Part shown: piece after piece, positions 1-8,505 of the stretch
Layout of the letters: every line of letters starts with the position of its first letter
Position numbering within the stretch: position 1 is the stretch's first letter
From: Blastocatellia bacterium
GTDB taxonomy: Bacteria > Acidobacteriota > Blastocatellia > Pyrinomonadales > Pyrinomonadaceae
Assembly (NCBI GenBank): GCA_013697915.1
Contig: JACCVY010000247.1
Span: 88,911-152,910, forward strand
Direction of reading: 5' to 3'
Length of the DNA: 64,000 nt
The notes under the pieces: generated by a model
Told to the model about the DNA's origin: nothing
The model's input: only the letters and a program-made list of their open reading frames with translations
Databases searched by the model: none
Made by a program: the position numbers and the translations under genes

Positions 1-1143
1 GTAATCCATTTAGCGCTCACACATGATTGGGAACTGCGTGGCGACGGTTCGGGCGATATCGAACAGATTCAGTTTGCGCCGATGCGGCGTTTGCTGAAAC
101 TTTATGGCGCCTTCGGAATCCGCACCACGTTTTTTCCGGATGTGATGCAGCAACTTGCCTTCAGAGAACTGGAGAGCGGGCACCCTGAACTAAAGAAACG
201 AGCCGATTCATGGGATCAACACGTGCGCGATGCCTATCAGCAGGGTCACGACGTTCAATTGCATCTTCATTCCCAGTGGGATGATGCAGTCTACGATTCC
301 GGCAAATGGCAACTGCGCGGCAAGTGGTCCATCCTGGATTATGACCCGGGCGTTGCGTATCGGATGTTGAAATCATCCAAAGAATATTTGGAGCGGACTT
401 TACGTTCTATCGATCCAGCATATCGTTGCCAGGCCTTTCGCGCGAGCGCGCTCGCCCTCGCTCCTTCTCCTCATCTGCTTCAGCAACTGGTCAACCTGGG
501 AATAACTCTCGACGTGAGTCTGGCTCCAGGCCTTCACCTAAACACGCAAAATCTGGAACTTGACTATCGGGAATGTGATTCAACATTTCTTCCGTTCTAT
601 CCGCAAATGGACGACGCTCGTCGAATCTCACGCAACCGGGAGCCAATAATCTGCGCACCGATTCACACATTTCGGGCGTCGCGTTACGGTGTTTCCAAAC
701 AAAACCTGTCCCTCCTAGGAAGGAAAATCAAAAACGACATGGAAGTGATGCTTTCGGGCGCAGATCGAAAAACCGCTGAAGACTATGGAAATAAACAATG
801 GCTGCCTAAGGGCCGCTCGTCCCCACTCGCACAGGCTTATGAAAAGGTCATCCTTCCCGGTCTTAAAGGAAAGCATTTTGTTTCCGACACAGCCCGCCTC
901 AGCTATTCGCTGCTGGATGAGATGCTTAAAGACATTCGCCGCCGTGCGTTGGCCTATGGCTTGGCCCAGGTACCCGTGGTGCTGATAAACCATCCGAAAG
1001 AGATCAACAACTATTCCGCAATTGAACGCTTCATCAGCGAAGCCGCGCGGGCCGACGACATCAAGTTCATCACCCTCTCGGAATTGACGTCTAAGTTACA
1101 AGACGGGGAGTTCTACGTGGCGAGGCGCTCACACGATAAGTGA
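1..1143 (+). CDS. Polysaccharide deacetylase-like protein, 5'-truncated by window edge
   Basis: The frame is open from base 1 through the first in-frame ATG at 82, and residues before that ATG (HLALTHDWELRGDG) belong to the fold, so the gene begins outside the window. The THDWE stretch is the place of the metal-binding Asp motif of polysaccharide deacetylases (NodB-like, CE4 relatives), and VQLHLHSQW matches the second, His-x-His, metal motif. The C-terminal half carries VPVVLINHPKE. The same motifs occur in the middle of the large fusion protein at 5704-8505 (DYETW, VQMHLHPNW), so the two are paralogues. The role is probably trimming N-acetyl or O-acetyl groups from a surface glycan, or a catalytically altered relative of such enzymes. 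It is the only plus-strand gene at the left end and converges on the next gene. Confidence 0.75.
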   Translation, partial: VIHLALTHDWELRGDGSGDIEQIQFAPMRRLLKLYGAFGIRTTFFPDVMQQLAFRELESGHPELKKRADSWDQHVRDAYQQGHDVQLHLHSQWDDAVYDSGKWQLRGKWSILDYDPGVAYRMLKSSKEYLERTLRSIDPAYRCQAFRASALALAPSPHLLQQLVNLGITLDVSLAPGLHLNTQNLELDYRECDSTFLPFYPQMDDARRISRNREPIICAPIHTFRASRYGVSKQNLSLLGRKIKNDMEVMLSGADRKTAEDYGNKQWLPKGRSSPLAQAYEKVILPGLKGKHFVSDTARLSYSLLDEMLKDIRRRALAYGLAQVPVVLINHPKEINNYSAIERFISEAARADDIKFITLSELTSKLQDGEFYVARRSHDK

Positions 1144-1221
1144 GTGAGTAACTTGGTTCAATTTGAACTTTTAGGTTCGAAGGACCGGGAGTTAGTCGCC
1201 CGGCCGTGAAGGCGGTGTAGT

Positions 1222-2160
1222 TTAGTGATGGCTTGCGAGATATTCCTGAGAGTAAACAGCCCGCGGGTAGCAAGTGATTCCGTTCTTCGCAAGCCGCAGC
1301 ATCTCGACAAAAAGTCCGGCCGCATCGACTCTCAAGAACTTCATCCCCTTGATGTCCAGTTCCTGGCTCAACGCCTCCGGAATGTAACTCTTCATGTAGC
1401 GCTCCGCATTGTGACGATTCCCGATGTCCATGTTTTGCGCATAGGTCTCAACAATTTCCGTCTCGCCGCAATAGTTAATACAAGGCGCTTTGAAAAGCTG
1501 CGAATGATATATCCGGACCGGGAAATCATCCTTTAAGGCATCGGCCACGCAGTACGTGAACGAGAGACTGGCATGGCCCACTCCGAGTCCAATAATTTTG
1601 GCGTTATGTTCAACGAGCTTGAAAAAAGGGCTGCCCTTGTCATAGGGGTACGGCGAATGTTGGTGCGTGGCGGTCAACTCTTTGGCCAGCGGGCCGATGG
1701 CGCAAACTGATTTTGTGGGATGAAGACTTCTTACGGCATCAGCGTGCCTCCGGGCAAACTCCGACAGGAGTCCCATATAAGAAGGCGTCCGGCGCACATT
1801 AAACACATGTCCTTGCAGCAGGTATTGGTAAGAAGAAATGCGATGATTGGAGTAGGTGGGGAAAAGAACTGTGCCTTGCGGGCCAATCGCGTCTCGAATC
1901 AACGCGATGATACGATAAAAAGGGAAGCCCAGATTGAGCTTATCGACCGAGCTGTGAACAAAGACAGTGTCTCGCTTACCTAAACCCAGATCGTTTGCCA
2001 GAATATCTGAAAAATCAGTTTCACCGAGAACTGGGAGCCGAGCGATTCGAGCCTGTTGAAGTTTATGTTTGGAGCGCCTAAGCGACGCGACTGCGCTTGC
2101 CGGTAATACTCTCCTCGCAAAAGCTTGAACGCTCCTTTTCATGTGCTTAACAACCGGCAC
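1222..2160 (-). CDS. AAC(3)-family aminoglycoside/amino-sugar N-acyltransferase
   Basis: This 312-residue protein has the hallmarks of the aminoglycoside 3-N-acetyltransferase family: FVHSS near residues 67-71, HPTKSVCAIGP near 147-157, a PYDKGSPF segment near 172-179, and GLGVGHAS near 191-198. The family transfers an acyl group from CoA to an amino group. Inside polysaccharide loci such proteins more likely acylate amino sugars than confer drug resistance. It lies 9 nt downstream of a small acyl carrier protein gene, which hints at an ACP-linked donor (inference). The longest frame starts with GTG; an ATG six codons later (2142) is equally possible and neither has a strong ribosome-binding site. 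Confidence 0.8.
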   Translation of the reverse strand: MPVVKHMKRSVQAFARRVLPASAVASLRRSKHKLQQARIARLPVLGETDFSDILANDLGLGKRDTVFVHSSVDKLNLGFPFYRIIALIRDAIGPQGTVLFPTYSNHRISSYQYLLQGHVFNVRRTPSYMGLLSEFARRHADAVRSLHPTKSVCAIGPLAKELTATHQHSPYPYDKGSPFFKLVEHNAKIIGLGVGHASLSFTYCVADALKDDFPVRIYHSQLFKAPCINYCGETEIVETYAQNMDIGNRHNAERYMKSYIPEALSQELDIKGMKFLRVDAAGLFVEMLRLAKNGITCYPRAVYSQEYLASHH

Positions 2161-2169
2161 TTCCCGGCG

Positions 2170-2481
2170 CTAACCAATCTCTCTCGGCAACAGGCTTTCG
2201 AGATAGTCCGTTAAACTTCCGAGAGTGGTGAACGGGCTATTTTCTTTCGATATCAGATCATCGTCTACTCTAATCGCTATTTCGAGGTTGAAGTCCTCTT
2301 TGATCTTCTCTTCAACTTCCATAATAAACTCTACGAAATCCAGCGACGTTTCAAAGGCGCTCGATTTTCCGTACAAAATAGTTTCCGGCGACTTCTCCAG
2401 CTGAACCGCTTTTGGAAGCTTGCGGTTAATCTCATCCACCGCGCCGTAAATCGCCTTCATAATCTTTTCTCGATTAGCCAT
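2170..2481 (-). CDS. Acyl carrier protein-like protein
   Basis: This is a 103-residue acidic helical protein. The phosphopantetheine site is TSLDFVEFIMEVEEKI, with Ser in the usual place but Thr where canonical ACPs have Asp (DSL). The C-terminal helix IFxTLGSLTDYLESL-type pattern (PFTTLGSLTDYLESL) is also typical. It should be a carrier domain charged by a 4'-phosphopantetheinyl transferase. The start is set by AAGGAG a few bases before the ATG. It is somewhat longer than FabD-cycle ACPs (about 78 residues) and sits directly before the AAC(3)-like gene, so it looks like a specialised ACP for glycan acylation and not the fatty-acid-synthesis ACP. Confidence 0.75.
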   Translation of the reverse strand: MANREKIMKAIYGAVDEINRKLPKAVQLEKSPETILYGKSSAFETSLDFVEFIMEVEEKIKEDFNLEIAIRVDDDLISKENSPFTTLGSLTDYLESLLPREIG

Positions 2482-2578
2482 GGTTCTCCTTTAGGGCGAA
2501 GGCTTCACGCAAGCCGCGAAGAAAGTGAAACTTGCACACGATGGGAATGCCGGACAGTCTAAAAGTCTTTTCTTCAAA

Positions 2579-2610
2579 GAGAGCGGTCACCCAGGCAATT
2601 GCCCGCTTCT
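2579..2610 (-). terminator. Weak hairpin after the glycosyltransferase gene
   Basis: On the minus strand a GC-rich stem (GCGG/CCGC extended by GAGA/TCTC with a 2-nt bulge) is followed by TTTGAAGAAAAGACTTTT. It lies just downstream of the stop codon of the membrane glycosyltransferase and before the ACP gene. The T-tract is interrupted, so this is a tentative terminator. Confidence 0.3.
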
Positions 2611-2613
2611 CTC

Positions 2614-4017
2614 TCAGTGTTCCAGGTGACTTGCGGGCGCAGCCAGCTTATGTCTGAGTATATTCGCCAGGGAGAGCAATTCAGAAATCGCGACACCCGC
2701 AATCACCAGCAGGATCGCCTGCATCGGCAACCCATAACGAATCTCCATGTGCATGGCAGAACCTGCCGACAGGTAGTAAAGCGGCGTGCTGATCACCAAA
2801 CTCGCCATTCGCCAGTCACTCTTGAATGCGAACCATAACCCCAGGATAACCAGAAACAGTAAAACGTGCCGCATCACGCTTTGGGCCATGCCTAATACGT
2901 TGACAACGAGAGCCAAAATTCCAGTTTGCCGGTCTGGCGGCAGAAGCCTTTTACTCGTCAGATTGATTCCGAGATAGCCATAAAATGGTGACGGCTCGCC
3001 GGCAAAGTTGAGCGTGCCCCACATTCGTCGCGCCATGACCTTTAGATACCACAGTGGATGTGAAGCGATCACATGGATCGCTTTCCGCGTTCGCTCGCGA
3101 TCCCTCTGGACGCCGTCAGGCGAATAAAGACCGAATGGCGCATCGGCCGGCAGGCCGCGCGCGGCACGTTCCTGCTCCACAACAGCGTCATCGCCATATA
3201 CCGCGCCAAACTCCGCGGCCCGCTCGGTTTCGCCGATGCCTTCCCAAAGATTTGTTCCGAGGCCGAGGCCGGTAGGCACAAATGCCTGAAAGGCTTTTGC
3301 ATTGCGCACAATGATTGGTGTCACAACCAACACCATTCCCAGGACCGCGGAGCCGGCTAATAAACTCCTCCTTCTCACATCGGATTTTATTACCAGCAGG
3401 AGAGCGAGCGCCCAAAAGAAAACCAGCAACATCGCATTAGCTCTGAACCAACAGGATGTGCCCGCTATCAAACCGGCAGCCAGCGCCCATCTCCAACATT
3501 GTCGCTTTGCTGAGATTACTAAGCACCACACGCCAACCAGCACAATCCAACTCGTGGGCGCGTCGGCGCCCGGCGCAACTCCATACAAGGCGAGCAGTGG
3601 AGATAGAGCGGCTAAAAGCCCGGCCCACAATCCAACCCGCCAATTGAAAGCGCTCATTCCGATCCCAACGACAAGCAATAAGGAAAGCGCATCAAGTATC
3701 CATTGAACTCTTTGCACTGCGGCAGCGGATCGTTCACCAGTCACTTTGTAAATGAAAGCGATCCACAGCGGGTAGCCGGGTGGATAAATTGCGCTTTCGA
3801 TTTGCGACGGATCGTCCATCCAAAGAATTGATGATTTTCCGTCGAGTATGCTTTGCGCAGTTCTGTCCACGATCGCGTAGGATCCGGACTGAAACCATCC
3901 CCGGTCCGTCAGGCGATCTCGAATGAAGCGCATCGTTAGACCACGCACGGCAAACGACAGCGCGCTAATCGCCAAAAGGATCAGCAGGCATCGTTTGAAA
4001 GAAAGCGCTTTGTTCAT
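2614..4017 (-). CDS. Membrane glycosyltransferase of the GT39/ArnT-like superfamily
   Basis: This 467-residue protein has a cytoplasmic N-terminus, a first membrane segment at about residues 9-25, and eight or more further hydrophobic segments. The first extracytoplasmic loop carries IYPPGYPLWIAFIY (about 78-91), the proline-rich signature seen in lipid-linked-sugar-dependent (GT-C fold) mannosyl/arabinosyl transferases. Such enzymes transfer a sugar from a polyprenyl-phosphate donor on the outer face of the inner membrane. The acidic residues expected in loop 1 are represented by DRTAQ and DDP. In this locus it probably decorates or extends the exported polysaccharide. Substrate is unknown. 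Confidence 0.75.
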   Translation of the reverse strand: MNKALSFKRCLLILLAISALSFAVRGLTMRFIRDRLTDRGWFQSGSYAIVDRTAQSILDGKSSILWMDDPSQIESAIYPPGYPLWIAFIYKVTGERSAAAVQRVQWILDALSLLLVVGIGMSAFNWRVGLWAGLLAALSPLLALYGVAPGADAPTSWIVLVGVWCLVISAKRQCWRWALAAGLIAGTSCWFRANAMLLVFFWALALLLVIKSDVRRRSLLAGSAVLGMVLVVTPIIVRNAKAFQAFVPTGLGLGTNLWEGIGETERAAEFGAVYGDDAVVEQERAARGLPADAPFGLYSPDGVQRDRERTRKAIHVIASHPLWYLKVMARRMWGTLNFAGEPSPFYGYLGINLTSKRLLPPDRQTGILALVVNVLGMAQSVMRHVLLFLVILGLWFAFKSDWRMASLVISTPLYYLSAGSAMHMEIRYGLPMQAILLVIAGVAISELLSLANILRHKLAAPASHLEH

Positions 4018-4076
4018 TCGGCTTTGGCTTTATAGGTTTATTTGCGGAGGCGATGATGAGATTCCGCGAAAAATAT

Positions 4077-5732
4077 TTAGTTGCCGTTTAGCCACGATTC
4101 ATAAGCGGTCAGCACGCGCTCGGCATTGTGTTTCCAGGTGTAATGCAACGCAACTGCTTTTCTTGCCGCTGAACCGAGACGTTCGCGCAACTCGCGCGAA
4201 CCTGCAAGACGCATAATTGCATCCGCCAACTCTCGCACATTACCTGGTTCTACCAGTAACGCAGTCTGCTCATGATCCAGCAGATCTCCAATTTGGCCCA
4301 GCCTGCTGGCAACGATCCCTTTGCCCATCCCCATATACTCGAAGAGCTTCGTAGGCGAGCCAAAAAAGTCAGCTCCTTCAGCGAGCGGGACATGCGGCGA
4401 TACCAGAATGTCACAAGCGTCAAGAAATGCCGGCACCCGTCCGTGCTCAACGGCGCCGGTGAAGATCACGCGCCCGGCTTTGACCTCTGTGCCCAGGCGA
4501 CGGCTCATCTCACCCTGCAGGGCGCCGGCGCCAATCAGGACAAAGCGCAGCGGCAATTCAGCCGGAATCAATTTGATCGCTTCCGCCAACTCCAACACAC
4601 CGTGCCACGGCCCAAACGTACCGACAAAGCCAACCAGCACTTCACCGTCTTGGATACTCAACTCAACACGCATCCGATCACCACCAACACCAGGACGGAA
4701 TACGTCGATGTCTACGCCATTTGGATTGACGACGATCTTTTCGGGTGGGACGCCGGCGACTTCCAGGTTGTTTCGCTCGACGTTGGAGACGACAAAAATA
4801 CGCGCAGCCGCGGCCAGGTTCAAACGCTCGTAGCGCGCCAGCAGGTCAAGCTTACCGACACGATCCCAGTGGCGTCCGAGCCACACTTCCGATCCGTTGT
4901 ATTCGAGAAAGAGTGGACGATTTGTGCGCAAGGTTGCGACTACGCCGGCCCAGCTAAATCGAGCGTAACGTTGATAGATAAAATCGGGCGGGTCCTCTTC
5001 AATAAGATCGACAGCGCCGCGCGTTAAGACCTGGTTGTTGTGAATGTCGAATACGGGACGGGTCGTCCCCTGGGGCTCCGGACCAATGATCGTCAACGGA
5101 ATCTTCGTCTCAGCAATGCCGGCTATCGTGTCGTTGCTGATGAGGTGTACGTGCGCGCCAAGCTCAAGCAACCCTTCGATTACGCCCTTGATATGACTCG
5201 ATGCTCCACCTCCCTGCGTTCCTGGAGCAGGTGTAGCGCGCAGGTAGATGATGCGGTGCTGAGGGTCCGCAACCCTCGTGTGCTTTGGCAGAATACTGTC
5301 AGGGCCAGCGGATAGGGCCGCTCTTTTTTCTATCTCAGTTTCGAGTTGTCGCAACTCGCGCCGCGCCCTTGTCAACGTGGCTGCACTCGACATGGCTTCA
5401 CCTACGATTCTTGGGAACGCGCGTAAGAGAAGACGAGCGCGCGACTCTAATCGTAACGCACCATAAGCATCCAGAATCCCACTTTGTGACGCGCCCGCCA
5501 GCGCGCCAAACAACATGAAGAGGTTTTGCCCGCGCTGCCACTCAAGCCGCTCTGTAGCCACAATGAATATGTCTGGACGGCGCGCACGCAAGGTAGCAAA
5601 ACGCTGAGGGAGACTGCCGCCTTCAAACTCTGCGCGCGTGATTTCCTCGATCGAGGCTTGCGGGAAACGCTCTTCGAGCGCTTCGAGTGCATTCTGAACT
5701 CGGCTATTGAGCACTAGCAGGATGATTTTCAT
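4077..5732 (-). CDS. GT4 glycosyltransferase with an extra N-terminal domain
   Basis: The start was set at MKIILLVLNS. A longer frame reaches back to 5933, but that extension lies inside the preceding gene and is low-quality sequence. The C-terminal part is a GT-B, GT4-family transferase: GGGASSH (about 174-180) for the donor loop, GFVGTFGPWHG (368-378), and SPTKLFEYMGMGKGIVAS (459-476), the E-x7-E nucleotide-sugar site. The first ~150 residues form a separate alpha/beta domain with PDIFIVATERLEWQR and a basic helical linker; I do not recognise it. The gene overlaps the end of the fusion gene before it by 29 nt, so the two are probably co-translated. Confidence 0.82.
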   Translation of the reverse strand: MKIILLVLNSRVQNALEALEERFPQASIEEITRAEFEGGSLPQRFATLRARRPDIFIVATERLEWQRGQNLFMLFGALAGASQSGILDAYGALRLESRARLLLRAFPRIVGEAMSSAATLTRARRELRQLETEIEKRAALSAGPDSILPKHTRVADPQHRIIYLRATPAPGTQGGGASSHIKGVIEGLLELGAHVHLISNDTIAGIAETKIPLTIIGPEPQGTTRPVFDIHNNQVLTRGAVDLIEEDPPDFIYQRYARFSWAGVVATLRTNRPLFLEYNGSEVWLGRHWDRVGKLDLLARYERLNLAAAARIFVVSNVERNNLEVAGVPPEKIVVNPNGVDIDVFRPGVGGDRMRVELSIQDGEVLVGFVGTFGPWHGVLELAEAIKLIPAELPLRFVLIGAGALQGEMSRRLGTEVKAGRVIFTGAVEHGRVPAFLDACDILVSPHVPLAEGADFFGSPTKLFEYMGMGKGIVASRLGQIGDLLDHEQTALLVEPGNVRELADAIMRLAGSRELRERLGSAARKAVALHYTWKHNAERVLTAYESWLNGN

Positions 5733-8505
5733 AGCCCGCTTTAATCTTCCAGAAAGCTTGACGGGCCCGCCCGGCCGCCGAACGGGTCTCGTAGTCAACC
5801 TTGAAGCATCTCTCAAAAGCCCACTTCGTACAGTACAACTCATAGCCACGCTCCCGGAATCGCTCATCCGGCTCGCGCTGCTCAAACACCGGCAAGGCCA
5901 ACTCAGGGTCAGCGACCAATTCTGTGAAAGCACGCCCGTTGAAGTAGACGTTGCACGTCGGGTCTGTCAGATGCCAGCGCCCGTCTATTTCCACTTCGAT
6001 CATCGAGTGCGTATCTGTCTGCTCGGCCCCGCGCCCGCGCGGGTGTGGCTTCATTAAGAAGGTCACTCTTCGGGTTCGATAATTCTCGCGCTCCAGCAGG
6101 TACTGGAAAACTTTTGTGTAGCCCGCACACCAGGCGAAGCCACCGGCGATGATCTCCAGCGGACGATTAGAGGACTGGTTCTGCTCCGGGTGGAGATGAT
6201 GATAAACCCAGTCCATTATTTCCAGCAGACGCTCTACCTCGGAAGCCGCTCCCGCACGCTTCCAGCCCCGCAAATAGATCATCTTGTCGTTTGAAGGTGG
6301 ATAGGGAGCAAGCCCGAATCGGCGACGCGTGTCAATCTCATCAATCTCGACATTGACGAAACCGGCTCGCGCCAGCCGCAGGCTCACTTCATGCGGCGCG
6401 GTTTTCCAGGTGTGATTGTCACGCCCGCGCTTCGGGTTACGCGCGTCGCTCGCGATAGCCGCCACCAGGACGCCGCCATATTTGAGCACCCGGTTGACTT
6501 CGAGTAACGCTCGATCCACGTCATACGAATATTCCAGAACGTTGTCGGCGAATACACAATCAAGGGAGCCGTCTGAAAATGGGAGTACAGCAAAGTCTCC
6601 CGCCAGAAAAGAAATCTTCGCGGAAGCGTACCGGCTTTGAGCCTGTCTGATCAAATCCGCGCCGCAATCCACACCGATGAGCCGCATCCACGGATACAAT
6701 TCTGCGATACGAGCCGACGAGTAACCCTCGCCACAACCGAGATCCAACACCTGTCCACGATCAAGCGGAATCATTTCTTGCAGGTGATGGCTCTGTGCCT
6801 CATTGCGCTCCTCACCGAGAATCGCCTGATACTTCTTCTCGACTGGATGTTCATCTTCTTCCAGAGCGTTGCGGCGCGCTCTTGCCTTAAGTTCTTCCAG
6901 CGCTATCGCTGCCATCTCGGAAAGCGTGAGAAACTCAAAACGCGCATCGGCCTTAAGCCGTCGAAAGTTCTTTGCGATGGCATCAAAATGTAAATCGGCT
7001 TTCGAATGGCTTATCATCACAAAAAATTCATGACCGGCAAGATTTTCCTGTTCGAAACCCGTCATGAAATCAGTCAGCTTCCTGGGCAAGAGCGAATGCA
7101 GGCCGCGATGCGCAGGCGTCAGGCGCCGGTGCGCGGCGCTCAGAGCTGATTTGAGCCATTGACGCCGACGGTAATCTTCGCTTCCAGGCGCACTCTCCGC
7201 CTTATTTACAAAGCTAAGGAGACGCGTGGCGAACCGCTTCCCTTCCTCGCCGTCTAAAGACCATCGCTGATTCCACTCATAAGTGAAGACCGGCAATTCG
7301 ATCAGACTCTGTTCGCTCGGCGGCGCTTTTAGCTGCGGGTCGTAAGGGTTAGCGAAATATGGACGATGACTCGAATAAGCGAGCGAGTAATCGTACCCTC
7401 TCTCGCTGGAGACGCCTCCGGCATAGACAGACGTCTCGCAGAAGATTCCGTTTGCGACCAGAGCATCGTGCAATTTTCTGAAAGGCTGCGTCGCGTAAGC
7501 CCCGGCGCGAAAGCAGGTCACGCGATAGGCCGGGGCAACCCGGCGCAGCACATTCTCAAGCGCCGCTTTGCACCTGCCGATCAACTCCACCACGTCACCT
7601 GGATAATTGCAGATGCGAGCCAACGACCAATCCCAAAACCATTCGCCGTTCGCGTGGCTTGCGCCCAACTCGGGTAGCCAGTTCGGATGCAAGTGCATTT
7701 GCACATCGTGGCCGCGACGGATCGCCTGGGCCCACTGTTGCTCCATGCGTTCGGCGAGCGTCGGGCGGTTCTCTCTAAGCCAGAAATACTCTCCCAGCTC
7801 AGCCATTAACGTCAGCTTCACCTGCTCCCCATCGCTGATCCGAAGCAATTGATCCGTAGGCTGAAAGACATCCCGCTCCCAGTCGATAGTCTTACCTTCG
7901 GGGATGGGATGCCAGGTTTCGTAATCGATGGTGATGGCGATGAGATGTCTTTTCCGGCGCGCGACAAAGACAGCATGCTGGCTCTCCAAAAAATACTTCT
8001 TCTCAATGACGAAGTACTTTTCCACCAGCCGCTTGAATTCGTCGAACTTTAAATACTTGCTACCGGGGCTCCATCCGGCGATGAACGCCAGACCATCTTT
8101 TTCCAGATGCTCCGCGATCCATTTAAGCGATGTACGCTTGCCGCGCTCGTCGAGATAGTAGATTACATCGCTGTAGATGATGGCGTCGTAGAGGCGCTCG
8201 CCGGCCTCGGTCTGATCCAACCGGTCGGCTGAGCCTTGAATAAATTTGATGCGTGGATGTAGCTCTCGGGCTTTGGTAATCGCTTCCCGGCTCACTTCGA
8301 CGCCGAACAATTCCTGAAAATCATTTTCCAGGCGCGAGAGGAAAGCGGCCATGCCGCAGCCTATGTCGAGGACGGTTCCGTTGGCGCGGGCATGGGCCGT
8401 GATGAGCTTGTAATAGAAATTGTACCTGTCGGAATCGGCGCGCCCGATGCCCCAGGGGTCTGACTCTGTCTGGTAAATCTTTTCAAAGTTTCGCGTGACC
8501 TTCAT
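5704..8505 (-). CDS. Four-domain fusion: methyltransferase - deacetylase-like - methyltransferase - transglutaminase-like
   Basis: One uninterrupted 933-residue frame (start MKVTRNFEK; an ATG 24 nt earlier is possible). Domain 1 is a class I SAM methyltransferase with VLDIGCG at about 45-51. Domain 2 (about 187-507) is polysaccharide-deacetylase-like with DYE at 194-196 and HLH at 271-273. Domain 3 is a second SAM methyltransferase with VLDLGCG at 586-592 and FADNVLEY. Domain 4 is a transglutaminase-like fold with a plausible triad: Cys793 (FAWCAGYTK), His833 (DTHSMIEVE) and Asp848 (TDPTC). It overlaps the flippase gene before it by 23 nt and the GT4 gene after it by 29 nt, so it belongs to the polysaccharide operon. 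The protein may carry out successive glycan modifications; which domains are catalytically active is not known. Confidence 0.85.
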   Translation of the reverse strand: MKVTRNFEKIYQTESDPWGIGRADSDRYNFYYKLITAHARANGTVLDIGCGMAAFLSRLENDFQELFGVEVSREAITKARELHPRIKFIQGSADRLDQTEAGERLYDAIIYSDVIYYLDERGKRTSLKWIAEHLEKDGLAFIAGWSPGSKYLKFDEFKRLVEKYFVIEKKYFLESQHAVFVARRKRHLIAITIDYETWHPIPEGKTIDWERDVFQPTDQLLRISDGEQVKLTLMAELGEYFWLRENRPTLAERMEQQWAQAIRRGHDVQMHLHPNWLPELGASHANGEWFWDWSLARICNYPGDVVELIGRCKAALENVLRRVAPAYRVTCFRAGAYATQPFRKLHDALVANGIFCETSVYAGGVSSERGYDYSLAYSSHRPYFANPYDPQLKAPPSEQSLIELPVFTYEWNQRWSLDGEEGKRFATRLLSFVNKAESAPGSEDYRRRQWLKSALSAAHRRLTPAHRGLHSLLPRKLTDFMTGFEQENLAGHEFFVMISHSKADLHFDAIAKNFRRLKADARFEFLTLSEMAAIALEELKARARRNALEEDEHPVEKKYQAILGEERNEAQSHHLQEMIPLDRGQVLDLGCGEGYSSARIAELYPWMRLIGVDCGADLIRQAQSRYASAKISFLAGDFAVLPFSDGSLDCVFADNVLEYSYDVDRALLEVNRVLKYGGVLVAAIASDARNPKRGRDNHTWKTAPHEVSLRLARAGFVNVEIDEIDTRRRFGLAPYPPSNDKMIYLRGWKRAGAASEVERLLEIMDWVYHHLHPEQNQSSNRPLEIIAGGFAWCAGYTKVFQYLLERENYRTRRVTFLMKPHPRGRGAEQTDTHSMIEVEIDGRWHLTDPTCNVYFNGRAFTELVADPELALPVFEQREPDERFRERGYELYCTKWAFERCFKVDYETRSAAGRARQAFWKIKAGYENHPASAQ

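Noticed and set aside
1222..2160. Reading the AAC(3) homologue as an antibiotic-resistance gene
   Set aside because: It is embedded in a polysaccharide locus next to an ACP with no mobile-element genes, so a biosynthetic role is more likely.
4272..5027. 251-residue plus-strand frame inside the GT4 gene
   Set aside because: Antisense shadow of a gene with clear GT4 motifs; no family features.
5733..5933. N-terminal extension of the GT4 frame
   Set aside because: It lies in the coding sequence of the four-domain fusion, has atypical composition, and MKIILLVLNS is a natural start.
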